Translations under genes and position numbers: made by a program
NCBI GenBank assembly: GCA_016869235.1
Contig: VGER01000014.1
Coordinates: 1 to 38,695, forward strand
Length of the DNA stretch: 38,695 bases
Direction of reading: 5' to 3'
DNA from: Alphaproteobacteria bacterium
GTDB lineage: Bacteria; Pseudomonadota; Alphaproteobacteria; UBA2966; CAIVPW01
The notes under the pieces: generated by a model
Databases searched by the model: none
The model's input: the letters and a program-made list of their open reading frames with translations, nothing else
What the model was told of the DNA's origin: nothing
Shown: piece by piece, positions 33,991 through 38,695 of the stretch
How positions within the stretch are numbered: the stretch's first letter is position 1
Layout of the letters: every line of letters begins with the position of its first letter

Positions 33991-34293
33991 ATGAACCTCA
34001 CCCCGCGCGAGAAGGACAAGCTCTTGCTCTCGTATGCCGCCGTGGTGGCGAGGCGGCGCCTGGAGCGTGGCGTCAAGCTCAACTACCCGGAGGCGGTCGC
34101 GCTCATCTGCGACTTCGTCCTGGAAGGCGCGCGCGACGGCCGCTCGGTCGCCGAGCTGATGGCGGAGGGCGCGCACGTGGTGAGCCGCGCCCAGGTGATG
34201 GACGGCATCGCCGAGATGCTGCCGGAAGTGCAGGTCGAAGCGACGTTCCCCGACGGCACCAAGCTCGTCACCGTGCACGAGCCGATTCGATGA
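33991..34293 (+). CDS. ureA: Urease subunit gamma UreA
   Basis: The protein has 100 residues, the usual length. It begins [20 protein letters not shown] and continues with [20 protein letters not shown] and [20 protein letters not shown], the conserved gamma-subunit sequence. It is a structural subunit of the (alpha-beta-gamma)3 urease. Separate ureA, ureB and ureC genes are the bacterial three-subunit arrangement. The gene begins 2 nt after ureD and ends 10 nt before the ureB ATG. Confidence 0.96.
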   Translation: MNLTPREKDKLLLSYAAVVARRRLERGVKLNYPEAVALICDFVLEGARDGRSVAELMAEGAHVVSRAQVMDGIAEMLPEVQVEATFPDGTKLVTVHEPIR

Positions 34294-34303
34294 GGATGTG
34301 GCG

Positions 34304-34700
34304 ATGATCCCCGGCGAAATCGTCCCCGCCCCCGGCACGCTCACTCTCAACGAGGGCAAGCAGGCCATCACGCTGCACGTGCAGAACACCGGCGACCGGC
34401 CCGTGCAGGTCGGCAGCCACTATCACTTCTATGAAGTGAACGAGGGCCTCGCCTTCGACCGCGAGCGGGCGCGCGGCATGCGCCTCGACATCCCGGCCGG
34501 CACGGCCGTGCGCTTCGAGCCCGGCGCCGGCCGCGACGTGCAGCTCATCCCCTTGGGCGGCAAGCGCGTGGTGTGGGGCTTCAACGCCATGGTCAGCGGA
34601 CCGTTGGAGCGCAAGACCGCAGCCAGGAAGTCCGCGGCGAAGAAGTCCGCGCCGAAGCAGGCCGCCCCCAAGAAGCCCACCCCCAAGGCAAAGAAGAAAC

Positions 34701-34717
<17 letters not shown>
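34304..34717 (+). CDS. ureB: Urease subunit beta UreB with basic C-terminal tail
   Basis: The protein has 137 residues from the ATG at 34304, with GAGG 8 nt upstream; a GTG at 34298 is less likely. The core (1-103) is a normal beta subunit: [65 protein letters not shown]. Typical UreB stops near there. Residues 104-137 are an extra tail almost wholly of Lys, Ala, Pro, Arg and Ser, resembling a histone H1 tail. The AAG-rich tail DNA also provides the purine-rich stretch before the ureC ATG, which overlaps ureB by 17 nt. The tail may bind RNA, membranes or accessory proteins, or only serve this coupling; that is inference. Confidence 0.95.
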
Positions 34718-36410
<1,693 letters not shown>

Positions 36411-36412
36411 CC

Positions 36413-36892
36413 ATGTGGCTGTCCGCCGCCTTGCCGCGTGCGCGCACGGTGCTGCCGGCCGGAACGTGGCTGATCGCGCGCGCCGCCGATGCGATCACGC
36501 TCGACTTCGAGGCGCGACACCGCCGCCGCATGCGCATGACCGCCGACGGCGGCCTTGCGTTTTTGCTCGATCTGCCCGACGCGCGCGTGCTGCAGGATGG
36601 GGACGGCCTCGCCTGCGACAACGGCCTGACCATCGTGGTGCGCGCCGCGGACGAGGCATTGCTCGAGGTGCGCTGCACCTGTGCGACCGAGCTTGCCCGC
36701 GTCGCCTACCACCTCGGCAACCGCCACCTGTCGGTGCAAGTGCTGCCGGACGCGCTGCGCCTGCGCGAGGATCACGTCATTGCCGACATGCTGCGCCAGA
36801 TGGGTGCGGAGGTCGCGCCGATCCGCGCCCCGTTCACGCCCGAGTCTGGCGCCTATGCCCACGCACACGGCCATGCGCACGCCCATGGCTGA
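36413..36892 (+). CDS. ureE: Urease accessory protein UreE (nickel metallochaperone)
   Basis: The protein has 159 residues. The N-terminal peptide-binding-like domain (about 1-70, with LDFEARHRRRMRMTADGGLA) and the C-terminal metal-binding domain (VAYHLGNRHLSVQ, REDHVIADMLRQMGAEV) match UreE. The protein ends with a His tail, [13 protein letters not shown], which binds Ni(II). UreE hands nickel to UreG. The ATG at 36413 lies 2 nt after ureC; earlier in-frame starts lie inside ureC. Its end overlaps ureF by 8 nt. Confidence 0.94.
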   Translation: MWLSAALPRARTVLPAGTWLIARAADAITLDFEARHRRRMRMTADGGLAFLLDLPDARVLQDGDGLACDNGLTIVVRAADEALLEVRCTCATELARVAYHLGNRHLSVQVLPDALRLREDHVIADMLRQMGAEVAPIRAPFTPESGAYAHAHGHAHAHG

Positions 36893-37555
36893 GGCGTCGC
36901 TCCTGCGCCTGCTGGCGTGGATGTCGCCCGGCTTTCCGGTCGGCGCCTACAGCTACAGCCATGGCATCGAGTACGCGGTCGCGGCGGCAAGCGTGCGCGA
37001 CGCGGATTCCCTGCTCGCCTGGATCGAGGACGTCCTGGCGCTCGGGGGCGGCCGCACCGATGCCATCCTGTTTGCCCATGCCTGGCGCGCCGCGCGCGTC
37101 GACGACGCGCACCGGCTGGCGGAGGTCGCCGAGCTTGCCGCCGCGCTGCCCGCCACGCCGGAGCTGACCCGCGAGACGTTGCAGCAGGGCCAGGCGTTTG
37201 TGCTCGCCGCCGGCGCCGCCTGGCCGACGCGCGCGCTCGCCGACCTGCGCAAGACCAGCGCCATCGCCTACCCGGTCGCGGTCGGCGTCGCCTGCGCCGC
37301 GCACGGCATCAGCCTGGACGACGGCTTGAAGGCATACCTGCACGGATTTGCCGCCAACCTGGTTTCGGCCGGGGTGCGGCTCATTCCTCTGGGTCAAACC
37401 CAGGGCCAGCGCTTAGTCGCCGCGCTGGAGTCTCCGATCCTGCGCTTGGCCACGGCTGCCCCCCAAGCGCCGCTGGCCAGCGCGGGATCGGGGGCGTGGA
37501 CCGTCGACTGGTGCTCGATACAGCACGAATCCCAGCACACGAGGTTGTTCCGCTC

Positions 37556-37559
<4 letters not shown>
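36885..37559 (+). CDS. ureF: Urease accessory protein UreF
   Basis: The protein has 224 residues from the ATG at 36885 (an in-frame ATG at 36873 would add four residues). Family blocks are [20 protein letters not shown] near the N terminus, [40 protein letters not shown] and the C-terminal [10 protein letters not shown]. UreF bridges UreD and the UreG dimer and gates nickel delivery. The TGA overlaps the ureG ATG (ATGA). Confidence 0.94.
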
Positions 37560-38212
<653 letters not shown>

Positions 38213-38226
38213 GAAGGAGCTTGCCG

Positions 38227-38457
38227 ATGACTCGCCGCACGTTCACGATCCTCGCTCCCCTGCTGCTGACGACGCCGCACGCGTTGGCCAACGCCGGACA
38301 CGGCGTGGCCGAGGGCCACGTCCACCTGGGCGGCAGCGTGATCCTCACCGCGAGCTTGTTCGGGCTGCTGGTGTTCGGCATCGCCAGCCTGGCGGTGCTT
38401 GCGTTGCGGCGCGGCGGCGGCGCGGCGGTGCGCCGCGGCCGCAGCAAGGAACGCTGA
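38227..38457 (+). CDS. Small His-containing membrane protein at the end of the ure operon
   Basis: The protein has 76 residues, with a strong AAGGAG 7 nt before the ATG and a 14-nt gap to ureG. A signal-like N terminus (MTRRTFTILAPLLLTTPHAL, then AN) precedes a short His/Gly segment, AGHGVAEGHVHLGG. One hydrophobic helix follows (SVILTASLFGLLVFGIASLA), then a basic cytoplasmic-looking end (RRGRSKER). I do not recognise the family. Position, spacing and histidines suggest a link to nickel or urea physiology, for example as a partner of a nickel permease, but that is inference. It could also be an independent membrane peptide. Confidence 0.7.
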   Translation: MTRRTFTILAPLLLTTPHALANAGHGVAEGHVHLGGSVILTASLFGLLVFGIASLAVLALRRGGGAAVRRGRSKER

Positions 38458-38473
38458 TTCGCGGAGACGCGGA

Positions 38474-38512
38474 TCCGGCGGAGAGTGCGGGGAGGGAAGA
38501 CTCTCCGCCGGA
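38474..38512 (+). terminator. Perfect 13-bp hairpin at the end of the urt-ure operon
   Basis: The stem tccggcggagagt/actctccgccgga (38474-38486 and 38500-38512) with a 13-nt purine loop lies 17 nt after the last stop. No T-run follows, so it is not a classical intrinsic terminator; it may end transcription with Rho or stabilise the mRNA 3' end. Confidence 0.6.
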
Positions 38513-38587
38513 ACCTTCCGGGTGCTGCCGTTGTGCGGCCGCCGGAGGAATGGAGGGCTAGCGCAATTCGCTGCGCTCTTGCCGGCC

Positions 38588-38695
38588 TAGGTCCTGTACC
38601 CATAAAAGGGATTCCCTTTAGGGGCCGGCTGTGATTCAAGCTTCCAAACTGTGGGAGCTTGACGATGGCGCGCTTTGATCTCAGCGACGGGGAGT
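38588..38695 (+). mobile_element. Left end of an IS5-type insertion sequence (partial)
   Basis: The end of the window holds the start of a transposase gene preceded by about 75 nt rich in short palindromes: aaaggg-att-cccttt (38605-38619) and gccggc at 38581-38586 and 38624-38629. The terminal inverted repeat cannot be fixed because the right end is outside the window, so the left boundary is a guess. Confidence 0.5.
38665..38695 (+). CDS. IS5-family transposase, first ten codons (partial)
   Basis: The ATG at 38665 is preceded by gggagcttgacg and opens MARFDLSDGE. This is the N terminus I associate with short alphaproteobacterial IS5-family (IS427/IS1031-like) transposases, usually continuing with a Trp and LIEPLLP. 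Only ten codons are present, so the call rests on that short match and on the non-coding leader. Confidence 0.55.
   Translation, partial: MARFDLSDGE

Overview
The window is high-GC (roughly 70% by eye), densely coded chromosomal DNA. The gene content and order (dnaJ-like, fabI, aroC; xseB-ispA-dxs-tlyA-RNA methyltransferase; urtABCDE-ureDABCEFG) point to an alphaproteobacterium, most likely Rhodospirillales- or Hyphomicrobiales-like. That placement is inference from synteny and codon bias, not a database match. I see no rRNA, tRNA or CRISPR array.

Layout. Positions 1-3.9 kb (+): the tail of a Sel1-repeat protein, a zinc-finger-less DnaJ-like co-chaperone, enoyl-ACP reductase FabI, chorismate synthase AroC, and a DedA-family membrane protein whose frame is cut by one TAA. 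Positions 3.9-12.2 kb (-): a long-chain acyl-CoA ligase, a histone-deacetylase-family amidohydrolase that seems to start at CTG, then the isoprenoid/RNA cluster xseB-ispA-dxs-tlyA-RlmD-like. Positions 12.4-18.3 kb: a double-hotdog protein translationally coupled to a Sua5/TsaC-type tRNA t6A synthase, a small exported protein, an FAD-linked 2-hydroxyacid dehydrogenase, a class III nucleotide cyclase and a class I fructose-bisphosphate aldolase with a textbook terminator. Positions 18.4-22.4 kb (-) look like a remodelled accessory zone: an unrecognised ORF, egtD (ergothioneine synthesis) preceded by only the last ~39 codons of egtB, an MFS transporter interrupted by an in-frame TGA, and a small DUF4396-like membrane protein behind a copper-type MerR-family promoter. 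Positions 22.5-27 kb: a methyltransferase-like protein, then a REC-EAL phosphodiesterase translationally coupled to a MASE4-like hybrid histidine kinase with a damaged ATP-binding site.

The last 11 kb is one nitrogen-acquisition operon on the + strand. A consensus sigma-54 promoter (27275-27290) precedes urtA. The genes urtABCDE (urea ABC importer), ureD, ureA, ureB, ureC, ureE, ureF, ureG and a small His-containing membrane protein follow, mostly overlapping or abutting. A strong hairpin separates urtA from urtB. A palindromic dispersed repeat sits between urtD and urtE and supplies the urtE Shine-Dalgarno sequence. UreB carries a histone-H1-like basic tail. The operon imports urea, hydrolyses it, and includes the maturation proteins that load nickel. 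The window ends at the start of an IS5-type transposase, so an insertion sequence begins just downstream of the urease operon.

The least explained items are the MerR-type promoter driving the DUF4396-like protein, the eroded egtB beside an intact egtD, the two single-codon nonsense interruptions (TAA in dedA, TGA in the MFS gene), the kinase-damaged hybrid sensor coupled to a c-di-GMP phosphodiesterase, and the small His-rich membrane protein at the end of the ure operon.
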